Assembly (NCBI RefSeq): GCF_000009265.1
Contig: NC_008380.1
Coordinates: 3,787,501 to 3,851,500, forward strand
DNA from: Rhizobium johnstonii 3841
GTDB lineage: Bacteria > Pseudomonadota > Alphaproteobacteria > Rhizobiales > Rhizobiaceae
Reading direction: 5' to 3'
Length of the DNA: 64,000 bases
Below the pieces are notes generated by a model. That model was not told the origin of the DNA. It saw only the letters and a program-made list of their open reading frames with translations, and did no database searches. Made by a program: the position numbers and the translations under genes. This document shows, one piece after another, positions 44,259-51,828 of this stretch. Numbering within the stretch: position 1 is the first letter of the stretch; every line of letters starts with the position of its first letter.

Positions 44259-44966
44259 TCACAATGCAGGGCGCGTGGGGAATGAGGTGTCGTTCAGCTT
44301 CCAGGGCAGATCGGCAGTCGAGCGAATGTCGCGGACGTCCTGCACAACTTTCAATAATTCCAAGGCATCGATGCGTTTTTGATCGACGGCGTTCGACAGA
44401 AGTGCCGTCAGCAGGTCCGCACGATCCGGCTCGGCGAGCCCTGCGCATTGCTCGACGACCGCTCGCCACGTTCGCTTCTTGAAGAATATCGCGCTTGCGG
44501 CATCTTCCAGCTGTTGGCGCAGCCGACTTTCCAGCAGTCCGCGGTCCTCCATCGCATCGAGCGTTGCGCTGACATTGACGAGCGGTACCGTCAGCGGCTT
44601 GCTGCCCAGCGCGCTCGGCGCGTGCGTGAGCGCGACGGCAGCATCGTCGACCAGCCGGCCGGTGCGATAGTCTTCGAAAATGCGGCCGATCCCGATCATG
44701 CCGAACGGATGGCATTCGGCAGCGCGCAACGCGCCCATGCTTGCCGCCCCGAGAACCGCGACGCCGAGCGACAGAGCATGGAGAATTTCCTTGTGCCAGA
44801 CCGGTGCGACATATTCGAAGCCGCCGTCGATCAGGCCGATGACATTGGCACCCTGCTCCACCGCGGCCAGGACATCGCCTTGCGTGGCAGGCGGCAAGAC
44901 GCGTATCCCCTCGCCGGCAAGCGACGCCGCATCGGGAAGACTGGGACCTGCGAAAATGAACTTCAA
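44259..44966 (-). CDS. tfuA: TfuA-like protein (YcaO partner)
   Basis: A 235-residue TfuA-family protein. The conserved core is AVLGAASMGALRAAECHPFG (about residues 70-89), with the N-terminal KFIFAGPSLP and IFEDYRTGRLVDDAAVALTH. TfuA was first found as a gene needed to make the peptide antibiotic trifolitoxin in R. leguminosarum. In methanogens TfuA acts with a YcaO enzyme to put a thioamide into a protein backbone, probably by handling sulfur. Here its start overlaps the ycaO stop by 4 bases, so the two are made together. Confidence 0.85.
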   Translation of the reverse strand: MKFIFAGPSLPDAASLAGEGIRVLPPATQGDVLAAVEQGANVIGLIDGGFEYVAPVWHKEILHALSLGVAVLGAASMGALRAAECHPFGMIGIGRIFEDYRTGRLVDDAAVALTHAPSALGSKPLTVPLVNVSATLDAMEDRGLLESRLRQQLEDAASAIFFKKRTWRAVVEQCAGLAEPDRADLLTALLSNAVDQKRIDALELLKVVQDVRDIRSTADLPWKLNDTSFPTRPAL

Positions 44967-46171
44967 AACCCTATTGCCCTGGCAAGTGCCCTCGTTCCAA
45001 ACCGCCGGGCGCGCTCCCCCTCCGGATTTTCGAGCTCGGGAACGACAATCTTGACAACACTGAACGGAAGCGTGTCCTTGCTGAGGTGCACGGCGATCAC
45101 CGAAACGATCCCCCTGTTTCTGAGTGCGTCGAGCACATGCTGCAGCAACTGCGCCAGATCCTGTTGCCGATGTCCTACCACCCCGTCACCGCCGATGGCG
45201 GCGGCGGGCGGTGCGGCAACAGCATCGAAGGCCTGCCGCATCAGCGGCGGCAGGCGTCTTGAGAAAGTTACAGGAGAAATATCGTCCCTGGCTCCGCTGA
45301 TATAGGTCAGCCGGGATTGCACGGCTTCCGTCACCGCCCGAATGGCCGCGCGGACGGGAGACGGATGAGCCCCGGTACCGCCGGTCACCTCGACGAGGCG
45401 AATGTCCCCAAGCCTAATATCCCCGGCGCAGTGAAGATCCCGGGGGCCCAGGAGGAAATCCCCAGGACCGAGCATGGCGGTGAAACAGGGAATCCCGATG
45501 TCGCTGGTGATATCGAAGAGCCTGAGCGCCAATCCCGAGGTTTCGATCTTGTCGATCGACTCGTCCAGGGCGCCGTCCTGAAAGCCGCGGGGATCGGTGC
45601 AGCCGGCATAACGATCCGCTTCCGTGCCCACCTGCCACAACACATGGGCGTCACGCTCGATACGCTCCAGGACGCCGTGAAAGATCGCCTCCTCGACATT
45701 GTTTCCCGAGGCCAGGCCATCCGACGACATCCAGTATCGCGCGTCACGTGTGCGGTCGAGCACCACCGCTTCAAAGGGGATATAGACCTCCTCGCCGGTG
45801 AGAATATTGACGCCGGCGACCCATTCCGTCTCCTCGTCCGGTCCGAGATCGGGTTTATGAAGAGCGGTCAGGCAGTTCAGCGCGTCGGTCTTGTGCCCCA
45901 TTGCCTGCAGACGGAAAGAGGTGCCGCGGACGAGATCGACGGTGGGTTCGCCGGCGACCGCCCGTTCGAGGGCTTCCATGACGGTGGATACTTTGGCATC
46001 GAGATCGGTCAGGCCCTTTCCCTGGGCAATCACGATCGAGCGGGAATTCGGGGCGTATGCGCACCAGACGGGGATTCCGATATCGTCCAGTCCGGTATGT
46101 CGCGCAACCCTGGTGATGCCGAACCCGGCCAAAAGAGGTTCGACGCGGGAAAGGGTTTCCCGCGGCGACAT
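44963..46171 (-). CDS. YcaO-domain protein (ATP-dependent peptide backbone modification)
   Basis: A 402-residue YcaO protein. ATP-binding signatures are all visible: Ser62, Glu66, Glu69 and Arg70 in STVMEALER, Asn158 to Asp174 in NNVEEAIFHGVLERIERD, and Glu282, Gln285 and Arg287 in TEAVQSRLTY followed by ARDD. YcaO enzymes activate a backbone amide with ATP to form azolines, or thioamides when paired with TfuA. The C-terminus (RFGTRALARAIGF) lacks the Pro-rich end of azoline-forming enzymes, which fits thioamidation. It lies 42 bases after the 70-residue peptide gene. No E1-like or docking partner gene is next to it. Confidence 0.87.
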   Translation of the reverse strand: MSPRETLSRVEPLLAGFGITRVARHTGLDDIGIPVWCAYAPNSRSIVIAQGKGLTDLDAKVSTVMEALERAVAGEPTVDLVRGTSFRLQAMGHKTDALNCLTALHKPDLGPDEETEWVAGVNILTGEEVYIPFEAVVLDRTRDARYWMSSDGLASGNNVEEAIFHGVLERIERDAHVLWQVGTEADRYAGCTDPRGFQDGALDESIDKIETSGLALRLFDITSDIGIPCFTAMLGPGDFLLGPRDLHCAGDIRLGDIRLVEVTGGTGAHPSPVRAAIRAVTEAVQSRLTYISGARDDISPVTFSRRLPPLMRQAFDAVAAPPAAAIGGDGVVGHRQQDLAQLLQHVLDALRNRGIVSVIAVHLSKDTLPFSVVKIVVPELENPEGERARRFGTRALARAIGF

Positions 46172-46213
46172 GATCCTGTCGGAATATATGGACCGGTGCG
46201 TCAGAATGCCGGC

Positions 46214-46426
46214 TCAGCCGTCGACGTGACCGGAAAGGGCAACCTGCGCCGAGGAAACCGCGACGGCGAGGTCGACGCCCTTCACGAATGTGCCGCCGGC
46301 CTTGCGCAGGCCGTTTGCAGTCGCCAATTCCCCCGTCGGATTGAGAGGCTTGACCGTACCCGCGTCGAGATCGGCAAGCCAGAGACCCGCCTCACCAGAT
46401 ATACCTATAATGACAGCTTTCGCCAT
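46214..46426 (-). CDS. 70-residue peptide, candidate YcaO/TfuA substrate
   Basis: A 70-residue protein from ATG 46426 with a GAGGGG ribosome site 6 bases upstream. It starts MAKAVIIGISGEAGLWLADL, has a Gly/Thr-rich middle and ends VAVSSAQVALSGHVDG. It has no Cys, so any modification would be thioamide (on any residue) or an azoline from Ser/Thr. It is placed 20 bases after the regulator gene and 42 before ycaO, the usual place of a RiPP precursor. An alternative is a small structural or regulatory protein: the GLWLADLDAGTVKPL stretch resembles a beta-propeller repeat. Confidence 0.7.
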   Translation of the reverse strand: MAKAVIIGISGEAGLWLADLDAGTVKPLNPTGELATANGLRKAGGTFVKGVDLAVAVSSAQVALSGHVDG

Positions 46427-46446
46427 GTAATGCCCCTCAGCTATTG

Positions 46447-48294
46447 TTAAAAACCAGCCTTCAGCAGGCCCTCCCGATAAAGCTCTTTTTGCCAATCCTC
46501 CTTGAAGGGAACGATGGCGAGCCACTTCTCGACGTCGAAGACCGGGTTGATGCTTTCGGCCCGTTGCCGATGGAATAGCGCCCGTTTTCGATCGCCGATC
46601 ATTGCGCAACTGGCCGCGGCGATGCGATGGGCCGGCGCTTTGTCTTTCATCGCCTCGACATAGGCGATGGCCTCCTCGTACTGTTCCAGGAAGAAGCTCG
46701 CTCCCGCAGCGCACCAGAGGTAGGCGTCAGGCGCGATCGGATTGAGCGAAATCGCTCGTCTGATCTTGGCGAGCGCGTCGCCGGGGCGGGATGCATGCAC
46801 GAGCGTGTCGGCATGGCTGTAGATGACATCGGCAAAATGCGGGCTGAGTTGTTCGGCCAGATCAAGTGCGGCGACACTGGCATCGACATCGCCGAGATAG
46901 AGTTTGGTGACGCCAAGCTCGCGATGGCCCGCCGCCGACGCCGGATCCCGCTCGATGGCCCGAAGCGCGTTCTGCTCCGCCAGATGCAGCAGCTCATTGT
47001 TTCCCTGCGCCGTCACGAGCCACTCGCTGGTGAAAGTTCTCGCCAGCCCGGTAAATGACGGGGAGAAATCCGCCTTATGCGACAGCGACTGCTTGAAAGC
47101 TTTTCGAGCCCGACGGATATGCGGCAATGTCAATTTGCTCATCAGGCTCGAGCCGACCAGATAGGCGTGATAGGCCTCAGGATTGGCTTCGAAGCGTAAG
47201 CGCTCTTCCTCGTTTTCAGCCAGCTCGCGGGCCACAGACATGGTCAACTGCTGCGCGATCAGCCGTCTCTGACGCGGCAATATATCGGGCGTCATCGTAA
47301 AGCGATTGGCCCAGATGATCTCGTCCGTGGGAAAATAAACCAGCTGGGCGAACAATCCCTCTTCGGAAAGCCGTGTATCCAGAAGATAGGCGATCGAGTG
47401 ACGGGCGACCACGGCAGCCTTCTCGGAGTCGCGGCGGATCTGGCCGGCCGTATGGGGCGCGACGATGGAAATGTTTCTGAGCGCGCAGAGTTCGATCGTC
47501 ACGTCTTCGATCAGGGCGTTGGCAAGCGCAAGCCCGGCATCAGCATGTTTCGATGTCGGGGGAAGCAGCACCAGCCGAGGTAGGATCAGCGGCGCCTGCG
47601 ATACGCGTTCGATGTCGGCAGTTGTCTCACCGCCGGCCTCGGAGCGCTTCACCTGCACCCTGGCATGGCCGTCGCCGTTCGGCAATCTCTCGCTGAGGGA
47701 CGAACCGCCGGACAGCTGGTGCAGCAAGGCTCTGACCTGCTCGTCATTCGGATCCCGTTCGAGGATCTGCAGGGCGGCGCCGGAAATGGAGCGCGCAGCG
47801 CCGGGCTTTTGCGCATCCGGCAACGCATCCAGCAATGCCTGCCGCAATTGCAGCGCCTGAGCGTCCCGTTGCGCCCTGATCCACGCCTCTATCAACTTTG
47901 TCGCTGGTTTGATATTTCCGATGAACCCACGCTGGGTCAGTTCGGCGATCGCGTTCAGCCGCTCCAGCGGCGAACCGCCGGCGCGAAAAATATCGAGATC
48001 GCTGGAAACCGCCTGCGTGTTGAGACGAACCGTGGTGGCGGTGAAATCGAAGGGAATTTCGGCGCGTCCGCCGTCTGTCTCGCGGATGCGGGAAAGCAGT
48101 TTGCGCAGATTGAGCCGCGCCAGCTCGGATTCGACGTCATTCCATAGAAACTGAGCCAATTCATAACGGCTGAGTTCATGGCTCGCGCCGGCATAGAGAT
48201 GGGCCATCATCAACAGGCCCTTGATCGGATAGCGAATTGCGTCGCCATTCGTCTCGATCAACCGCAGATCGCCGAATGTCTGCAGGTGGAGCAC
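46447..48294 (-). CDS. BTAD/SARP-like transcriptional activator with TPR repeats
   Basis: A 615-residue protein. N-terminal winged-helix DNA-binding region (LQTFGDLRLIETNGDAIRYP, then LARLNLRKLLSRIRE) is joined to a BTAD-like helical region (about 100-205). A central alpha/beta domain (about 240-350, LPRLVLLPPTSKHADAG, LLDTRLSEEGLFAQLVYF) of the TolB-like type found in adenylate-cyclase-type regulators follows, then TPRs from about 375 to 580 (AGHRELGVTKLYLGDVDAS, PDAYLWCAAGASFFLEQYEE). It lies between the Xre gene (9 bases) and the peptide gene (20 bases), so it probably controls or is controlled with the peptide operon. No kinase or ATPase domain is seen. Confidence 0.8.
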   Translation of the reverse strand: MLHLQTFGDLRLIETNGDAIRYPIKGLLMMAHLYAGASHELSRYELAQFLWNDVESELARLNLRKLLSRIRETDGGRAEIPFDFTATTVRLNTQAVSSDLDIFRAGGSPLERLNAIAELTQRGFIGNIKPATKLIEAWIRAQRDAQALQLRQALLDALPDAQKPGAARSISGAALQILERDPNDEQVRALLHQLSGGSSLSERLPNGDGHARVQVKRSEAGGETTADIERVSQAPLILPRLVLLPPTSKHADAGLALANALIEDVTIELCALRNISIVAPHTAGQIRRDSEKAAVVARHSIAYLLDTRLSEEGLFAQLVYFPTDEIIWANRFTMTPDILPRQRRLIAQQLTMSVARELAENEEERLRFEANPEAYHAYLVGSSLMSKLTLPHIRRARKAFKQSLSHKADFSPSFTGLARTFTSEWLVTAQGNNELLHLAEQNALRAIERDPASAAGHRELGVTKLYLGDVDASVAALDLAEQLSPHFADVIYSHADTLVHASRPGDALAKIRRAISLNPIAPDAYLWCAAGASFFLEQYEEAIAYVEAMKDKAPAHRIAAASCAMIGDRKRALFHRQRAESINPVFDVEKWLAIVPFKEDWQKELYREGLLKAGF

Positions 48295-48303
48295 GATCCG
48301 TCC

Positions 48304-48729
48304 TCAGCTGTTCACAACCGAATCCTGCAGCTCACTGTCGCTGTCAGGCAATCCCGCGACGGCCAGGCTTTTGGCCAACGCCACCAGCTTTTGCCTGATA
48401 TTAGGGTCTTCGATGGCAATGAATGCCTTGTTGAGCGCCAGTCCCTCCTTCGAGGACAAAAAGCTGTTCAATTCATTCGTCGCGCCGTCGATCGGTCCGG
48501 AGCCGCCGTTCTCGAAGAAAAAGCCGACGGGCACGCGAAGAATCTCGGATATGCGCTGAAGACGGCTGGCGCCTATTCTATTCGTTCCCTTTTCGTATTT
48601 CTGGATCTGCTGGAAGGTAATGCCCAGAAGTTCGGCCAGGCCGTTCTGGGTCATCCCGAGCGTCTTTCGCCGAACACGCACGCGGTTGCCAACATAAACG
48701 TCAATCGAATTCGGCGATTTAGCCTTCAT
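48304..48729 (-). CDS. Xre-family helix-turn-helix regulator
   Basis: A 141-residue protein. The Xre/Cro-C1 helix-turn-helix is at about residues 12-66 (VGNRVRVRRKTLGMTQNGLA, then LLGITFQQIQKYEKGTNRI and LQRISEILRVPVGFFFENGG). The C-terminal half is acidic and helical. This is the common alphaproteobacterial type, related to regulators such as PraR. It is the first gene of the minus-strand operon, so its own promoter region (48730-48900) is also the promoter of the peptide cassette and autoregulation is likely. Confidence 0.85.
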   Translation of the reverse strand: MKAKSPNSIDVYVGNRVRVRRKTLGMTQNGLAELLGITFQQIQKYEKGTNRIGASRLQRISEILRVPVGFFFENGGSGPIDGATNELNSFLSSKEGLALNKAFIAIEDPNIRQKLVALAKSLAVAGLPDSDSELQDSVVNS

Positions 48730-49222
48730 GTGAATAAGTCTCCCGCTTTATCAGCACGCCCGGCTGTATAATGGAGAGTTTAAGCAAGAATGCAACTAAA
48801 AGTAAATATTTCGTAAGGTTTTTTTTCAGCAGCGCACACAGTAAAAACAACCTGTGGATTATCGCAGCGGCGCCATTTGGCGCGGGTGCACCCGCGCGCT
48901 ATCGCGCACTTCGCAGCGGACGAATGCTATCCAAAGTCACTGCCGCTCCAACACCCTCTCTGAGAGGTTTTTGCGCAACGGCGATCATCGACTTGGCGAA
49001 AACGGGAATTCTTCCGACATACTCAAAACGAACATTGTCGAAGCCGGCATCCAGCAGCAGCGTGCTCAGCGTTTTTTCGACCAGAACTTAATGTGCCCAA
49101 TGACGAGGCACAAAGGTGCCCAATTGCCGACAAGAAGCCAAAGATATTTAACGGATAAATGTATACTGCTGGATTTAGACAGCCCGATCGAAACCCCTTC
49201 TCGCGCGCCGGAGAAGACAAGC
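48730..49222. promoter_or_regulatory. Divergent control region of the peptide operon and exopolysaccharide cluster
   Basis: About 490 bases between the Xre gene and the membrane-anchored protein. AT-rich near the Xre start (48770-48840), it holds a perfect 18-base palindrome at 48880-48897 (GCGCGGGTG-CACCCGCGC). An in-frame extension of the right-hand gene to 48854 is open but looks non-coding. Confidence 0.5.
48880..48897. promoter_or_regulatory. Perfect 18-base palindrome
   Basis: GCGCGGGTGCACCCGCGC lies about 150 bases upstream of the Xre start. It is a candidate site for the Xre or the BTAD regulator. Confidence 0.45.
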
Positions 49223-50113
49223 TTGCCCGATAATTCGTCGTCCGCATATGCGAAGCAGCCGATGGGGAAACCGCGGGTTCCCGTGGTCTTCTGGTTGCTG
49301 CTGACGATTTCCCTCTCGCTGGTCATGGGAACGGTGCTGCTTTCCAACAACATGAAACACTTAAAGACGGTTAGCCATTATTTTGGCTTCGATCTCTTTC
49401 CCCAGGAGGTCAGACCGCCTCCTCCAAAAGCCCTTCCCCGCCCCACACCACCGGCCACCTTCACGCTTCCATTGCATATCATCGAACCGCCGATGGTACA
49501 GACCGCGTCGACTTTTCTGCGGACATGGCGGATATCCGGCGCCGCAATGTGTGCGGCGCTGCGCAATGCCGGCATCGAAACCAGCGATTGGGCGGCGGCG
49601 AGTTTCAACGCCGATACATTTGAATGCTTTTTCGAGCAGAGCGGCAAGCGGGAGAAGGATCAGCTCCCGAGTTCCATCTTCGTCATCGTTCGCGGCGACG
49701 CCGCCGGCACGATCAACAATATGCGCGTGAAAATCATCAATCCCGAGACCGATGAAAATGGCCAGCTCGATCCCGGCATTCTGCGAATTTTCGAAATCAT
49801 GCTGCAGCAACCGCAATGGCTCGATTTTCACCAGACCCTGAACGCGATCAAGAATCTGAAGGACATCAAGGAAGACGGCTTCGGAGCCAGTATCGGCTTC
49901 ACCCGCGAGGTACTCAATCCCGGGAATTACAACTTCACGCTCTCGCTGGATGCGACTTCAGGACCTCAGAAAAGTACCAGAAATTATTTTTCCGGCAGAA
50001 GATGGCTGCCGTTGCCAGACCCCGCAGTCGAGATCGACAGCGCGCAACCGGAATCAGTCTCCAAACCTCCCCATACCGAAGCGCCGGCTGAAAGTCAGGA
50101 ACATCGGCATTAG
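49223..50113 (+). CDS. Membrane-anchored periplasmic protein of the exopolysaccharide cluster
   Basis: About 296 residues if started at TTG 49223, which has GGAG 9 bases upstream; ATG 49091 or GTG-type starts further up give up to 419 residues. It has one membrane segment (VPVVFWLLLTISLSLVMG) near the N-terminus, a Pro-rich spacer (RPPPPKALPRPTPPA) and a periplasmic domain with two Cys and SIFVIVRGDAAGTINNMRVK. The C-terminus is Pro/Ser/Glu-rich. I do not recognise the domain. It begins the plus-strand cluster next to the GH10 gene. Confidence 0.6.
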   Translation: MPDNSSSAYAKQPMGKPRVPVVFWLLLTISLSLVMGTVLLSNNMKHLKTVSHYFGFDLFPQEVRPPPPKALPRPTPPATFTLPLHIIEPPMVQTASTFLRTWRISGAAMCAALRNAGIETSDWAAASFNADTFECFFEQSGKREKDQLPSSIFVIVRGDAAGTINNMRVKIINPETDENGQLDPGILRIFEIMLQQPQWLDFHQTLNAIKNLKDIKEDGFGASIGFTREVLNPGNYNFTLSLDATSGPQKSTRNYFSGRRWLPLPDPAVEIDSAQPESVSKPPHTEAPAESQEHRH

Positions 50114-50143
50114 GTCTTCGGCTTCATGCCACGCACGGACTGA

Positions 50144-50518
50144 TCACGCCATGTGACTCGCATCGTCATGATGTCCGGCCATTATCTTGTAGAGCTCTTT
50201 CAAACTGTCCGCACTCGGCCGTTCGGTGCTGTCCCCACCCGCCAGACGCCAGACACGCTCGACATTGAGGTCCTGCGTGACTTGCGCAAGGTCTTCGTTG
50301 AGCGAGCGAATGACGACCTCCGATCGGCGCAACCGCCACGACATTCTGACGAGCGCTGCGAACGGGAGGAAAATGATGCCGATGATGCCGAGAACAAGGG
50401 CTGCGAACTGCCAGTCATCGAGGAGAGACAGACCGTTTCGAACGGTCGCCATAAAAAAAACGGCATTTTGAAATGCCATGTGAAAATAGCTCATCAGATA
50501 GCTGGACCAAAATTCCAT
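50144..50518 (-). CDS. Small two-segment membrane protein
   Basis: About 124 residues from ATG 50518 (GGGAGG upstream on the minus strand). Two membrane segments (about 12-30 and 38-60: FAALVLGIIGIIFLPFAALV), then a basic, coiled-coil-like cytoplasmic part (RRSEVVIRSLNEDLAQVTQD) and an acidic end. It is convergent with the anchored protein gene and divergent from GH10. Role unknown; position suggests a link to exopolysaccharide production. Confidence 0.6.
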   Translation of the reverse strand: MEFWSSYLMSYFHMAFQNAVFFMATVRNGLSLLDDWQFAALVLGIIGIIFLPFAALVRMSWRLRRSEVVIRSLNEDLAQVTQDLNVERVWRLAGGDSTERPSADSLKELYKIMAGHHDDASHMA

Positions 50519-50723
50519 CACGAGCGCCCTCCCCGAACGGTTTGTATCTTGGAATATGCTGAAAAGTCTAGCAGACACCAACAATATCCCCTGCCGGGAA
50601 AGTATTTTTGAGGTTGTATTACTCTGCTGAATTGAACGCGAATCTTGTGATGGATCGGTGCCGACGAGTCCGGCCTTTCAAATTCCACCGCGGACATGAA
50701 AAAAGCTAACAGTGAGAGATAGA

Positions 50724-51797
50724 ATGAATAGAAGACGTTTCCTCGCCTCGGTTCCGCTCGCTCTGTTATATGTCCGTACGGGCCAGGCCCTGGCACAGGT
50801 GCCTGCCGCTGCAGGGCTGCGCGTCCTTGCCGACAGGAAGTCGTTCCGATTCGGATCGGCAATCGACCTGCAAAACATCAACGATCCAATCGCTGCCGAG
50901 ATCTACATCGACAATGTCAATTCAATAACACCGCGAAACGAGCTGAAGTGGAATTCGACCGAAAAGAGACCGGGTGTTTTCAGCTTCGGCAGCGCCGACC
51001 GTATGGTTGCATTTGCGCGCAAAAACAACATGAGGGTTTATGGCCATACGCTGATCTGGTATCGCGTCCCGGGTTGGGTGTCTGATATCACCGACGCAAA
51101 GACCATTCAGGCGACCATGAACCGTCATATAAAACAGGTTGTCACTCGCTATAAGAACTCGATCGATGCATGGGATGTGGTGAACGAACCGTTGGAGTAT
51201 GATGCACCGGATCTGCGGGATTGTGTTTTCCGACGCCTTCTTGGCGACGATTATATTCGTATGAGTTTCGACATGGCGCACCAGGCCAATCCGGGCGCGA
51301 CGCTGGTGCTCAACGAAACGCATCTGGAGAAAAAATCCGACGTGTTCGAACAGAAGCGCGCGCGCATCCTGAAAATCGTCGAAGATCTCGTCGCCAAAAA
51401 AACGCCGATCAATGCGGTGGGTCTGCAGGCGCATTTCCGCCCCGGCCTCGACCGGATCGATCCGGAAGGAATGGGACGCTTCTGCGCGGCGCTGAAGGAC
51501 ATGGGTGTCGGCGTTTTCATCACCGAACTGGATGCGTCCTGCCACTTCCTGAACCGCGACAAAGGCTTCACGCCGGCATCCTACGCCGATATTTTCAGCG
51601 AGGTGATCACTGTCGCGGCCGAACATGGCGACTTGAAAGGCGTGACGGTATGGGGCATGTCGGAAAAGTACGGCGAGCCCGATGAGAAAGCGACCGATCC
51701 CGCTGCGGCTTGCACGAAGCGCGTTAATCTCTACGACGAAAACAATGCGCCAAGAAGTGCAGTTGATGGGATCCGGCGGGCAATAGAGGCGATGTGA
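50724..51797 (+). CDS. GH10-family endo-glycanase, exported (Tat-type signal)
   Basis: A 357-residue glycoside hydrolase family 10 enzyme from ATG 50724 (GTG 50712 also possible). The signal NRRRFLASVPLALL is twin-arginine-like. The acid/base Glu is in DAWDVVNEPLEYD and the nucleophile Glu in VFITELDASCH; other GH10 marks are GHTLIWYRVPGWV and GLQAHFRPG. GH10 enzymes are mostly xylanases, cutting beta-1,4 links. Inside an exopolysaccharide cluster it more likely trims the cell's own polymer; rhizobial pss clusters are reported to carry such a gene. Substrate is inference. Confidence 0.85.
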   Translation: MNRRRFLASVPLALLYVRTGQALAQVPAAAGLRVLADRKSFRFGSAIDLQNINDPIAAEIYIDNVNSITPRNELKWNSTEKRPGVFSFGSADRMVAFARKNNMRVYGHTLIWYRVPGWVSDITDAKTIQATMNRHIKQVVTRYKNSIDAWDVVNEPLEYDAPDLRDCVFRRLLGDDYIRMSFDMAHQANPGATLVLNETHLEKKSDVFEQKRARILKIVEDLVAKKTPINAVGLQAHFRPGLDRIDPEGMGRFCAALKDMGVGVFITELDASCHFLNRDKGFTPASYADIFSEVITVAAEHGDLKGVTVWGMSEKYGEPDEKATDPAAACTKRVNLYDENNAPRSAVDGIRRAIEAM

Positions 51798-51828
51798 TGC
51801 GCAAGACAACGGAGACGCGAACAGATTC

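Noticed and set aside
48854..49222. N-terminal extension of the anchored protein at 49223
   Set aside because: Cys- and Arg-rich, no domain, runs through a GC palindrome. I could not exclude a start at 49091, so this is only a preference.
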